9,095 bases of DNA from Butyrivibrio sp. (GCA_024688095.1 JAILEJ010000080.1:1-9095), one strand, 5' to 3'. Counted from the first letter of the stretch, positions 1-5,478 are shown. Notes: a model not told the origin generated them from the sequence alone. Translations and numbers: made by a program.

Positions 1-290
1 TCATATTCCTTGCTTAGCTTTCCTATTTGCTTTAATCGTTTATCCACTATTTTTTTAATTTTACGGTCATATGTCTTTTGTGCAAGGGCATTGACCAGCA
101 TCATATCTTTTTTAGGAATATATATTTCCTTTTTACTTTCTACAGTAGAATACCTAAACTGTGTACAATTGTTTGATTTTGTTATTCTAAGACTTCCTTC
201 TGGTACATTTACAAGTCTCGGATCAACAATATTTTTTATTTCCATAAGGCGTTTCTCTTCGCCAACTAATAGTTCCTTTAAACCATTCAT
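1..290 (-). CDS. Conserved hypothetical protein, N-terminal part (runs off left edge)
   Basis: Ninety-six codons are open on the minus strand from an ATG at 290-288 to the window edge, with no stop. An AAAGGAA ribosome binding site at 305-299 lies 8 nt upstream and fixes the start. The protein begins MNGLKELL, is rich in lysine and glutamate, and contains VPEGSLRITKS (about residues 29-39), IYIPKKD (about 58-64) and ALAQKTYDRK. I recognise this layout (a PEG-LRI-K motif, then IPKK, then LA-K-YDRK) from hypothetical proteins common in gut Clostridia; from memory these often carry a C-terminal region resembling a PD-(D/E)XK nuclease. That region is outside the window, so the nuclease idea is inference only. 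The upstream region is an unusual minisatellite that may affect expression. Coding is confident; function is unknown. Confidence 0.85.
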   Translation of the reverse strand, partial: MNGLKELLVGEEKRLMEIKNIVDPRLVNVPEGSLRITKSNNCTQFRYSTVESKKEIYIPKKDMMLVNALAQKTYDRKIKKIVDKRLKQIGKLSKEY

Positions 291-335
291 CTGTATTGTT
301 CCTTTCATTCTATTTTATGTTCTGTTTTTTATTCT

Positions 336-478
336 GACTCTTATTCTGGCTTTTATTTTGGCTTTTATTTTGGCTTTTATTTTGGCTTTTATATTCTGGC
401 TTTTATATTCTGGCTTTTATTTTGACTTTTATATTCTGGCTTTTATATTCTGGCTTTTATATTCTGGCTTTTTATTTT
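336..478. repeat. Minisatellite of mixed 12- and 14-bp units
   Basis: Eleven adjoining units start at 336, 348, 360, 372, 384, 398, 412, 424, 438, 452 and 466. They come in two main lengths: a 12-bp form (GGCTTTTATTTT) and a 14-bp form (GGCTTTTATATTCT), with one 13-bp end unit. The array begins about 45 bp upstream of the start codon of the minus-strand gene ending at 290. Read on that strand, the 14-bp units contain AGAATATAAAAG, which offers -10-like TATAAA boxes. Open plus-strand reading through the array is a by-product of the repeat and is not a gene. Confidence 0.9.
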
Positions 479-573
479 GCCTTATTTGTGTTATTTGATT
501 TTAGTTTTCTGTTTGAAAATATTGCTTGAATTTAGATTTTACTTTTTGATATTCTTATTACATTTCAAAACTT

Positions 574-1252
574 ACTGCCCCTTTCTCATTTTCTTCATTT
601 CCAACAGTAGTGATTACCTTCTATTAACCGCTTGCTTACTGCCCCTTTCCTCTTTTTTTAATTTCCGGCCGTAGTAACTTCCCTCCTTCAACCATCCTCC
701 TACTGCCCTTTTCTCTATTTCCTTTATTTCCAACAGTAGTGATTACCTTCTATTAACCGCTTGCTTACTGCCCCTTTCCGCTTTTTTTAATTTCCGGCCG
801 TAGTGACTGCCCTCCTTCAACCATCCTCCTACTGCCCCTTTCTCATTTTCTTCATTTCCAACAGTAGTGATTACCTTCTATTAACCGCTTGCTTACTGAC
901 CCTTTCCCCCTTTTTTAATTTTCGGCCGTAGTAACTTCCCTCCTTCAACCATCCTCCTACTGCCCTTTTCTCTATTTCCTTTATTTCCAACAGTAATGAT
1001 TACCTTTTATTAACCGCTTGCTTACTGCCCCTTTCCACTTTTTTAATTTCCGGCCGTAGTAACTTCCCTCCTTCAACCATCCTCCTACTGCCCTTTTCTC
1101 TATTTCCTTTATTTCCAGCAGTAGCGATTACCTTCTATTAACCGCTTGCTTACTGACCCTTTCCACTTTTTTTAATTTCCGGCCGTAGTAACTTCCCTCC
1201 TTTAACCATCCTCCTACTGCCCTTTTCTCTATTTCCTTTATTTCCAGCAGTA
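574..1252. repeat. Higher-order tandem array, 128-bp unit made of two related 64-bp halves
   Basis: The box ACTGCCC that opens each unit recurs at 574, 702, 831, 959, 1087 and 1216, giving periods of 128-129 bp and about 5.3 copies. Each unit has a first half (ACTGCCC, then a T/C-rich run, then TTTCCAACAGTAGTGATTACC) and a second half (ACTGCCC, then TTTCCGGCCGTAGTAACTTCC). On the minus strand the halves align along their whole length with shared ACTAC, GGAAAT, AAAGGGGCAGTA and GGTT blocks, so the dimer arose from one 64-bp monomer and was then amplified. Because 128 is not a multiple of 3, the reading frame changes in every copy, which argues against coding. The purine-rich strand (minus) and pyrimidine-rich strand (plus) are strongly biased. 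The function is not known to me. Confidence 0.92.
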
Positions 1253-1464
1253 ACAACTGAATCAAAATAGCCAAAGTGGCTATTTAACATAATATCTGTC
1301 AAATCAACAGCTTCTCCCAAATCTGCAGCTTCAACCAAATTAAATGTATAATTACACCACTTAGTTCCTAAAAGCTTTATCATTAAACTATTTAAATTAG
1401 GAAAATATCCGATGACAGCAGTGATTTCTCTGCTACATAGATTAGATATAAGATGTATAACACC
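1150..1464 (-). pseudogene. Possible gene remnant whose frame runs into the 128-bp repeat
   Basis: A minus-strand frame is open from just after a TAA at 1467-1465 down to a stop at 1152-1150. The first 70 or so residues read like protein (for example SREITAVIGYFP, then LLGTKWCNYTFNLVEAADL, then NSHFGYFDSVV). From about position 1252 the frame enters the repeat array and ends in repeat-derived residues such as GNKGNREKGSRRM. The only in-frame ATG (1383) has no ribosome binding site. This could be the tail of a decayed gene captured at the edge of the array, or chance. A competing open frame exists on the plus strand over the same bases, so the strand is uncertain. I do not recognise the protein. 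Confidence 0.25.
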
Positions 1465-1573
1465 TTACTGGCCAAGAAAGCCTTCAAATATAATTAGAAA
1501 GGATGAATTCCCACAACTATATTTTGATATCAAGAATTCCCACAACTATATTTTGAGAAACATTATACACTAA
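1412..1573 (+). CDS. Candidate 53-residue small ORF of unknown function
   Basis: The plus-strand frame is open from 1352 to a TAA at 1571-1573. An ATG at 1412 is preceded by AGGA 9 nt upstream, a weak ribosome binding site. The peptide starts MTAVISLLHRLDIRC and includes ITPYWPRKP and DEFPQLYFDIK. The doubled 23-bp repeat at 1505-1556 lies inside it, in two different frames, so its last third is repeat-encoded. No domain is recognised. It may be a remnant, and it overlaps the competing minus-strand frame; only one of the two, or neither, is likely real. Confidence 0.18.
   Translation: MTAVISLLHRLDIRCITPYWPRKPSNIIRKDEFPQLYFDIKNSHNYILRNIIH
1505..1556. repeat. Doubled 23-bp direct repeat with a palindromic joint
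   Basis: GAATTCCCACAACTATATTTTGA read in two parts (GAATTCCCACAAC, then TATATTTTGA) occurs at 1505-1527 and again, identical, at 1534-1556, with period 29. The joint contains GATATC. Only two copies exist, so this is not a CRISPR array. It could be a tandem binding site, a duplication scar, or the end of a lost insertion sequence; the sequence does not decide between them. Confidence 0.8.
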
Positions 1574-1611
1574 GAATAATTATTTGTACAACAAATTATT
1601 ACACGTTACCA

Positions 1612-1645
1612 AAAATAAAACGATGAGAAAAGCTTTTCTCATCGT
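1612..1645 (-). terminator. Intrinsic terminator, mainly minus-strand
   Basis: CGATGAGAAAAG at 1621-1632 is followed directly by its exact complement at 1633-1644, a perfect 24-bp palindrome. On the minus strand the stem is followed by TTTTATTTTT, a good U-tract; on the plus strand the following bases TCTTATTT are weaker. It can end minus-strand transcription coming from the small membrane-protein gene and keep it out of the repeat arrays. Confidence 0.75.
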
Positions 1646-1698
1646 CTTATTTCAAGAAACTGTAAATACCAACTATTACTTCTTCTATAAATAAAAGA

Positions 1699-1792
1699 AG
1701 CTGTTGCTTTGATATTGATATAATTCCTCTCAGGTAAAAAGGTTACATAACCATGTCTACCTGAAAAGTAATATCAAATCGCTGCAACAGCT
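1699..1792 (-). ncRNA. 94-nt rod-like hairpin element (unclassified)
   Basis: Four stacked stems pair across the whole element: AGCTGTTGC (1699-1707) with GCAACAGCT (1784-1792), TTTGATATT (1708-1716) with AATATCAAA (1770-1778), TCAGGTA (1730-1736) with TACCTGA (1758-1764), and GGTT (1741-1744) with AACC (1749-1752) around an ACAT loop. All 29 pairs are perfect, separated by unequal internal loops. It starts 12 nt after the stop codon of the small membrane-protein gene. Read on the minus strand it is followed by TTCTTTTATTTA, so it may serve as a terminator or RNA-stabilising 3' end. It could also be a small non-autonomous mobile element. The structure is seen; the role and the RNA label are inference. 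Confidence 0.5.
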
Positions 1793-1804
1793 CCTCATGT
1801 ATTA

Positions 1805-2029
1805 TCATGCTGCTTTGGCTATACATCCAAAGGCAAGTGCTATAAGAATTATAGGTAATAAAATTGAACTACCAATGCCTGCAAGTATTACCAAAAATAC
1901 CATTGGGAATGCAAAGATCATTATGAAAACACCTAAAATTTTAAACAATCCCCACGTTGCTCTGAATGCAAATTTGATAAATCCACCAAGTACCCAAATG
2001 AAAAATAACATCATCAAAAAGGTAAACAT
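1805..2029 (-). CDS. Small two-helix membrane protein
   Basis: This gene encodes a 74-residue, almost wholly hydrophobic protein. The start ATG (2029-2027) is supported by an AAAGGAGA ribosome binding site at 2042-2035, only 5 nt away. Two or three membrane segments are visible: about residues 2-20 (FTFLMMLFFIWVLGGFIKF), and a long stretch of about 29-70 that can form one or two more helices separated near GIGSS. Short basic/aromatic patches (KFAFRATW) suggest an inside loop. There is no signal peptidase site and no recognised domain. Similar small membrane proteins are frequent in Firmicutes, but I cannot name a family. It appears to be a single-gene unit with its own AT-rich promoter and downstream hairpins. 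A plus-strand frame over the same bases (1797-2057) has no ribosome binding site and is the shadow. Confidence 0.78.
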   Translation of the reverse strand: MFTFLMMLFFIWVLGGFIKFAFRATWGLFKILGVFIMIFAFPMVFLVILAGIGSSILLPIILIALAFGCIAKAA

Positions 2030-2351
2030 AACAATCTCCTTTCCGCCAATTAAATGACTTTTATGTCTCCAAATGATTTATTATGATTATATTTTAATGA
2101 TATAATTAAAATAAATACAGCATTAGTTCAGAGTAATATAGACTTCTAATTCTCTCTGGCCAAAGATTTCTTTCCTGACAGCAAAATATATTATCACAAA
2201 TATACTCTATACACCACCTTAAACATGTATGTATATATAAACCTCTACATACCAACATTACAAGAATATATCTCAAAACCTCTATCCTCTAAACCAACAA
2301 AATTATAAAACTAAAATGTTAAATTTCAGTGAGCATTTGCAGAAGAACTAT
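2030..2351. other. Intergenic stretch without a gene
   Basis: These 322 bases separate the stop of the lipoprotein gene from the small membrane-protein gene. Apart from the ribosome binding site and the possible promoter close to 2029, I see only AT-rich sequence. There is a weak GTATGT/ACATAC hairpin near 2225-2255. No convincing terminator for the lipoprotein gene is visible, so some readthrough into the small gene is possible. Confidence 0.6.
2086..2115 (-). promoter_or_regulatory. Possible promoter of the small membrane-protein gene
   Basis: A perfect TATAAT lies on the minus strand at 2091-2086, about 57 nt upstream of the start codon. The best -35 match is TTTATT at 2115-2110 with an 18-nt spacer, which is weak. 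The region is so AT-rich that chance matches are likely. Confidence 0.35.
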
Positions 2352-4160
2352 TTAATTAATCTTATATTCATAAGCAGTATTGTAAGTAGCAACATATAAA
2401 GTATCATCTACAATCTCAAACTGCTCAGGTGCAGAATTTACTTTAATAGATGAAACAACGTCGCCTGTATATCTGTTTAGAAGATATATATAATCCGGCT
2501 CGGCTGTAAATCCATAGCCGCAGATAATTGTGTCACCAACTATTTTAAAATTCCTTGCGTTACTTACACATGGCTCGCTTCTCCAGATAACCTCATTAGT
2601 ATTAAGGTCAATAGCAACCATGTAGTTAGATAATGGTTCTTCTGTTGCATAACCGTTATGACCGATAGAAACATAAACAACATCATCAACAACTTGCGCC
2701 CATCTTATATATTGGGTGGTACCGGAATACTTTCCATCTTTTTCATCCGGGCCATTTCCAAGAACACTAAGATCATAATCATACAAAACTGTTTCCTGAT
2801 CATCGCTCATAATCATCAGCTCATTGTACATATAGTCATATTCGATCGCCATTTCAGGTCTGTAATAATATGTTCCATCACTGTATGGAAGATAAACAAC
2901 ATCAAAACCATTTTCCGCAGCCCATACTTCCGAGTCAAGCCAGTCAGATTTGTCCTCCTTAGTCTGAGTCAGTGAGATGAATGTTGCATCTTCATGAGTG
3001 TCCTCCGCACTACAATATTTCTCCCAGGTTGGATTAGCAATTGTAATCATATCAAAAAGAGCTGATTCCTCCTGAGGCTCAACTTCAACTCCTTCGCCCT
3101 CTGTCTCAGCCACAAGAGATTCTATGTCCTGCTTCTCTGTTACCTTGAACGCATTTTGTATAAGATCCGGGTACTCATCGTATGGAAGTACTACTTCCAG
3201 ATATCCTGTAGCATAGCTTGCAATCTCATATGGAGAAAAATATAAATTAAGCCCTTCATCAGTTACGCTCCAGGTATAAGAATCTTCCAAAAGCTTATCA
3301 GCAAAAACTTCTCCCTCACCATAATGATATTCGTCTATCTCTTCAAGACAACCCGGATAGCCTTCATCAAGCTTATCTCTTATAGCCTGCGAAAGACCTG
3401 TAGAATCCTTCAAAACATTACTAAGTTCATAAAGATTTCCTGTCACAGGATCTATATTTATAGAAAGTGAACCATGGTTTGGATGTGCACCCCCGCTGTA
3501 TTCATAGTAATTAAGAATAATGGAAAAAATTCTGTCATCCACTCTTACTATTTGAGCTGTCTTTTCAGAAGCATAACTTATGTCATTATCCGCATTTTCC
3601 TCGGAAGCCCAGACTGCATAAGTTGCAACATCGCTTTCAACCATTCCCTTCCAACTCTCGTTAAAAGAGTCCATCGTTTCCTTAAGCTTTGGATATTCAT
3701 CTGAAAGCTCATCTGATAACTTGATTTCAGAATAAATTCCCGTTGCCATAACAGTGCCTTCTACAGATGATGAGACATCATGATTAACAATTGTAATCTC
3801 AGCATCTTCTGCTGCCTGAGAGTTAGATGTTTCTGTTCCTTTTGCTGCCTGAGTGCCAGATGTTTCTGTACCTTCTGCCGCCTGAGTGCCAGATGTTTTC
3901 GCACTACTATCATTTGTATCTGCATCAGAAGATATATTTTGCTGAGTGGAATCCTCAGATTCTCCTTCACCGTTTTCTAAAGCTTCAGAATCCCCTTCAT
4001 CTTCTCTTTCTTCTATATTAATGCTTGTAGATTCTGTGTCACCAGATGCATCAGTTCCTGAACCACCTGTAGAACCGCATCCATAAGATGAAAAAGAAAT
4101 AACTGCCGCCATTATTATTGCAGCTATTCTCCCACCTCTGATACAAGAAAGTTTTTTCAT
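2352..4160 (-). CDS. Lipoprotein with RsiV-like (DUF3298) domain and beta-propeller-like C-terminus
   Basis: This gene encodes 602 residues. I chose the ATG at 4160-4158 because AGAGGAGG (4178-4171) sits 10 nt upstream and the protein then starts with a proper signal sequence. A longer frame to 4226 crosses a hairpin and lacks such a site. Residues 1-27 form a signal peptide ending in lipobox SYGC, so Cys28 should be lipidated and the protein held on the outer face of the membrane. Residues 29-125 are an acidic Ser/Thr linker with three 11-residue repeats (SGTQAAEGTET and variants, 90-122). Residues about 145-335 show the DUF3298/RsiV pattern: YSGGAHPN at 221-228, NIDPVTG at 235-241, and FSPYEIASYATGYLEV from 308. 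Residues about 385-602 look like PQQ-type beta-propeller blades (VVYVSIGH, MVAIDLNTNEVIW, DTLYVATY). In RsiV this domain binds lysozyme. No sigma factor gene is adjacent, so a sensor or wall-binding role is inference. Confidence 0.9.
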   Translation of the reverse strand: MKKLSCIRGGRIAAIIMAAVISFSSYGCGSTGGSGTDASGDTESTSINIEEREDEGDSEALENGEGESEDSTQQNISSDADTNDSSAKTSGTQAAEGTETSGTQAAKGTETSNSQAAEDAEITIVNHDVSSSVEGTVMATGIYSEIKLSDELSDEYPKLKETMDSFNESWKGMVESDVATYAVWASEENADNDISYASEKTAQIVRVDDRIFSIILNYYEYSGGAHPNHGSLSINIDPVTGNLYELSNVLKDSTGLSQAIRDKLDEGYPGCLEEIDEYHYGEGEVFADKLLEDSYTWSVTDEGLNLYFSPYEIASYATGYLEVVLPYDEYPDLIQNAFKVTEKQDIESLVAETEGEGVEVEPQEESALFDMITIANPTWEKYCSAEDTHEDATFISLTQTKEDKSDWLDSEVWAAENGFDVVYLPYSDGTYYYRPEMAIEYDYMYNELMIMSDDQETVLYDYDLSVLGNGPDEKDGKYSGTTQYIRWAQVVDDVVYVSIGHNGYATEEPLSNYMVAIDLNTNEVIWRSEPCVSNARNFKIVGDTIICGYGFTAEPDYIYLLNRYTGDVVSSIKVNSAPEQFEIVDDTLYVATYNTAYEYKIN

Positions 4161-4186
4161 ATTTAAGTTTCCTCCTCTAACAAGAT

Positions 4187-4213
4187 AAAAAAGCCTTTCC
4201 TTTATAGAAAGAC
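4187..4213 (-). promoter_or_regulatory. Terminator-like leader hairpin (possible attenuator) before the lipoprotein gene
   Basis: On the minus strand GTCTTTC (4213-4207) pairs with GAAAGGC (4199-4193), seven pairs with one G-U, around a 7-nt loop TATAAAG. The stem is followed at once by TTTTTT. It lies downstream of the TATAAT box and upstream of the ribosome binding site, so it sits inside the leader RNA, 26 nt before the start codon. This is the arrangement of an attenuator or of a weak terminator that only part of the transcripts pass. No ligand-binding fold is recognisable. Confidence 0.5.
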
Positions 4214-4233
4214 TTCTTCTTTTCATTATTTAA

Positions 4234-4262
4234 ATTATATGACAGATTCAACTATGCTTCAA
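4234..4262 (-). promoter_or_regulatory. Promoter of the lipoprotein gene
   Basis: A TATAAT box (4239-4234) and a TTGAAG -35 box (4262-4257) are separated by exactly 17 nt. The -35 box belongs to the first of the 37-bp repeats, whereas the -10 box lies outside the array. The start codon is about 75 nt downstream, leaving a leader that holds the terminator-like hairpin. Confidence 0.6.
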
Positions 4263-4428
4263 CTTTGCCATTCTATATACAGATTCAACTATACTTTAAC
4301 TTTGCCATTCTATATACAGATTCAACTATACTTTAACTTTACAGTTCTATATATAGATTCAATTACGCTTCAACTTTGTCAATTTATATATAGATTCAAT
4401 TACGCTTCAACTTTGTCAATTTATATAT
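4244..4428. repeat. Five tandem 37-bp repeats upstream of the lipoprotein gene
   Basis: AGATTCAA marks units at 4244, 4281, 4318, 4355 and 4392, each exactly 37 bp, with a partial sixth unit (GGATTCA) at 4429. Units 4 and 5 are identical; 1-3 differ slightly. On the minus strand each unit carries TTGAAG or TTAAAG and, 16 nt later, a TATAGA or TATAAA box in the next unit (for unit 1, TATAAT after 17 nt). Units 4 and 5 also carry TTGACA. The array therefore looks like stacked promoters or operator sites for the lipoprotein gene. The open plus-strand frame over 4239-4490 results from the 37-bp periodicity and AT content, not from selection for protein. Confidence 0.9.
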
Positions 4429-4441
4429 GGATTCATAACAT
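4413..4441 (+). promoter_or_regulatory. Possible plus-strand promoter at the end of the 37-bp array
   Basis: TTGTCA (4413-4418) and TAACAT (4436-4441) are separated by exactly 17 nt. The -35 box lies in the last full 37-bp unit and the -10 box in unique sequence beyond it. It points towards the hairpins and the plus-strand terminator ending near 4545, which otherwise have no gene to serve. Confidence 0.35.
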
Positions 4442-4443
4442 AA

Positions 4444-4481
4444 GAAAGAATTTCGCTTGCGAAATTCTTTCGCGCAAGCGA
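4444..4481. repeat. Two overlapping, mutually exclusive hairpins
   Basis: GAAAGAATTTCGC (4444-4456) pairs perfectly with GCGAAATTCTTTC (4459-4471). The inner part TCGCTTGCG (4453-4461) can instead pair perfectly with CGCAAGCGA (4473-4481). Only one of the two folds can form at a time. The block is G+C-richer than its surroundings. It could be the core of a small RNA or a palindromic intergenic repeat. Confidence 0.7.
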
Positions 4482-4503
4482 TTCGCATAAGCAATAAATT
4501 CCT

Positions 4504-4545
4504 CTCCGAGAGCTACGCATTCATAGCGGAGCGTTTTTTATTTAT
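4504..4545 (+). terminator. Intrinsic terminator on the plus strand
   Basis: CTCCG (4504-4508) pairs with CGGAG (4527-4531), continued inside by CTA (4513-4515) with TAG (4524-4526). The stem is followed by CG and then TTTTTTATTTAT. There is no U-tract on the minus side, so it acts on plus-strand transcripts. No plus-strand protein gene ends here, which supports a small RNA or an antisense transcript. Confidence 0.6.
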
Positions 4546-4582
4546 CAGGAAATTCCTCCTAATTTCCTGATAAATAAAAAAC
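4533..4582. repeat. Perfect 22-bp inverted repeat with 6-nt loop
   Basis: The arms at 4533-4554 and 4561-4582 are exact complements: GTTTTTTATTTATC at the outer left end and GATAAATAAAAAAC at the outer right, with CAGGAAATT-type inner parts. The loop is CCTCCT (AGGAGG on the minus strand). The outer ends of the arms are also the U-tracts of the two opposed terminators on either side, so the three structures share sequence. Confidence 0.9.
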
Positions 4583-4602
4583 AGCCCCAATAATGAGGCT
4601 GT
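4572..4602 (-). terminator. Terminator of the nitroreductase gene
   Basis: On the minus strand ACAGCCTC (4602-4595) pairs with GGGGCTGT (4588-4581), eight pairs with one G-U, around loop ATTATT. It is followed by TTTTTATTTA. It lies 26 nt after the stop codon of the nitroreductase gene and is a strong intrinsic terminator. Confidence 0.85.
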
Positions 4603-4628
4603 CCATACTATAATCATATTCTATTTTC

Positions 4629-5447
4629 TTAATCGAATTTGTAGGTTGTGATGTACTCAACATCTGCAGGCATTTTTATACCAGGATCACTAACTTCAAA
4701 CTGTCCTTTTCTGCCTTCTGAGATAAGCTGCTGCTCAAAATGATACATTGCAATTCCTATATCTACCTTCTGCAGATCATATACACCATTGTCAAATCCT
4801 TTGTCCTTCTTCTCATAGAAATGTGCACAATTTCCCTGGACTACAATTCTCCATGGTTGCTTATTTACAGCAGATGGAGCAAGTCTTACAGCTTCAAATG
4901 CATCAGCAAGCCCCATTTCTCTGGCTTTATTTTCATCAACTGCATTTTCAAAACTTCCGTCAAAAAATAATTCTTCGAATTTAAAGCGCTTATCTGCTTT
5001 AACGCCCTTTCTCATAAGACCTTCTTTTATAGACATCTTATCTGCTACAGTTCCTATAGGACTTACGCAAGGCATAATTTCACCCTCTGAAACCTTTGCA
5101 GCTTCTTCAAATTTCTCTCTTGGCATTGTTCCGCCAATCCATACTGTGCCAAGGCCGATTTCATGTGCCTTTATAAGAAGCGCTTCAAAGCTGTATCCAT
5201 AAGCTTCTTCAGAATATTTTCCAGCCTTAACTTTTGCAGTTATATAAAATTTTTCTCCGGAAATTACAGGACTTGAAAGATTATTCTTCTTTGCTTCCAG
5301 AAAATCATAGATAATATCTATTCCATAAGGATTTGTTATATTTTCCGCAAAAGCCTTAAGAGTATCTACATCCTCTGCCTTCACACCATTTCCATCAAAT
5401 GTTCTTACACTTCTTCGAGACTTTACCATATCTAAAAAGTTATCCAT
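4629..5447 (-). CDS. Nitroreductase-family protein (TM1586 type)
   Basis: This gene encodes 272 residues with a start ATG at 5447-5445. The upstream GTGGGGT is a weak ribosome binding site 6-7 nt away. Features of the nitroreductase fold are an N-terminal SRRSVRTF (10-17), which in this superfamily contacts the FMN phosphate, GLGTVWIGGT (98-107), and the motif APSAVNKQPWRI (190-201), the flavin-site segment typical of the TM1586_NiRdase branch. DIGIAMYHF (229-237) is another family-like block. Such enzymes are cytoplasmic, FMN-dependent oxidoreductases using NAD(P)H; the natural substrate of this branch is not established. The gene is a single-gene unit with a strong promoter (palindrome inside) and its own terminator. 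I see no frameshift or missing segment. The family call is firm; the substrate is unknown. Confidence 0.9.
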   Translation of the reverse strand: MDNFLDMVKSRRSVRTFDGNGVKAEDVDTLKAFAENITNPYGIDIIYDFLEAKKNNLSSPVISGEKFYITAKVKAGKYSEEAYGYSFEALLIKAHEIGLGTVWIGGTMPREKFEEAAKVSEGEIMPCVSPIGTVADKMSIKEGLMRKGVKADKRFKFEELFFDGSFENAVDENKAREMGLADAFEAVRLAPSAVNKQPWRIVVQGNCAHFYEKKDKGFDNGVYDLQKVDIGIAMYHFEQQLISEGRKGQFEVSDPGIKMPADVEYITTYKFD

Positions 5448-5478
5448 TTTATTACCCCACTTTTAAATGATTCACACT

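Noticed and set aside
10..674. Plus-strand open frames (10-498 and 477-674)
   Set aside because: The first overlaps the real minus-strand gene and then reads the minisatellite; the second reads AT-rich DNA into the 128-bp array. Both give Phe/Leu/Ile-rich low-complexity text with no ribosome binding site.
574..1556. CRISPR array
   Set aside because: The 128-bp units are contiguous with no unique spacers, and the 23-bp repeat has only two copies with a 6-nt joint. No cas genes are present.
2220..2260. Terminator for the lipoprotein gene
   Set aside because: The GTATGT/ACATAC stem has a long AT loop and no U-tract, so it was not called.
2658..2975. Plus-strand open frame inside the lipoprotein gene
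   Set aside because: It is antisense to a well-supported gene, has no ribosome binding site and no domain; it is a shadow. The same holds for frames at 3474-3704, 3761-4021, 4740-4984 and 6328-6742.
4161..4226. Longer start for the lipoprotein (22 more residues)
   Set aside because: The extension crosses the leader hairpin, has no ribosome binding site, and would bury the signal peptide; the ATG at 4160 has AGAGGAGG before it.
4239..4490. Plus-strand 83-residue frame over the 37-bp repeats
   Set aside because: It is an artefact of AT-rich tandem repeats; the text is repeated Tyr/Leu/Ile and it ends in the hairpin block.
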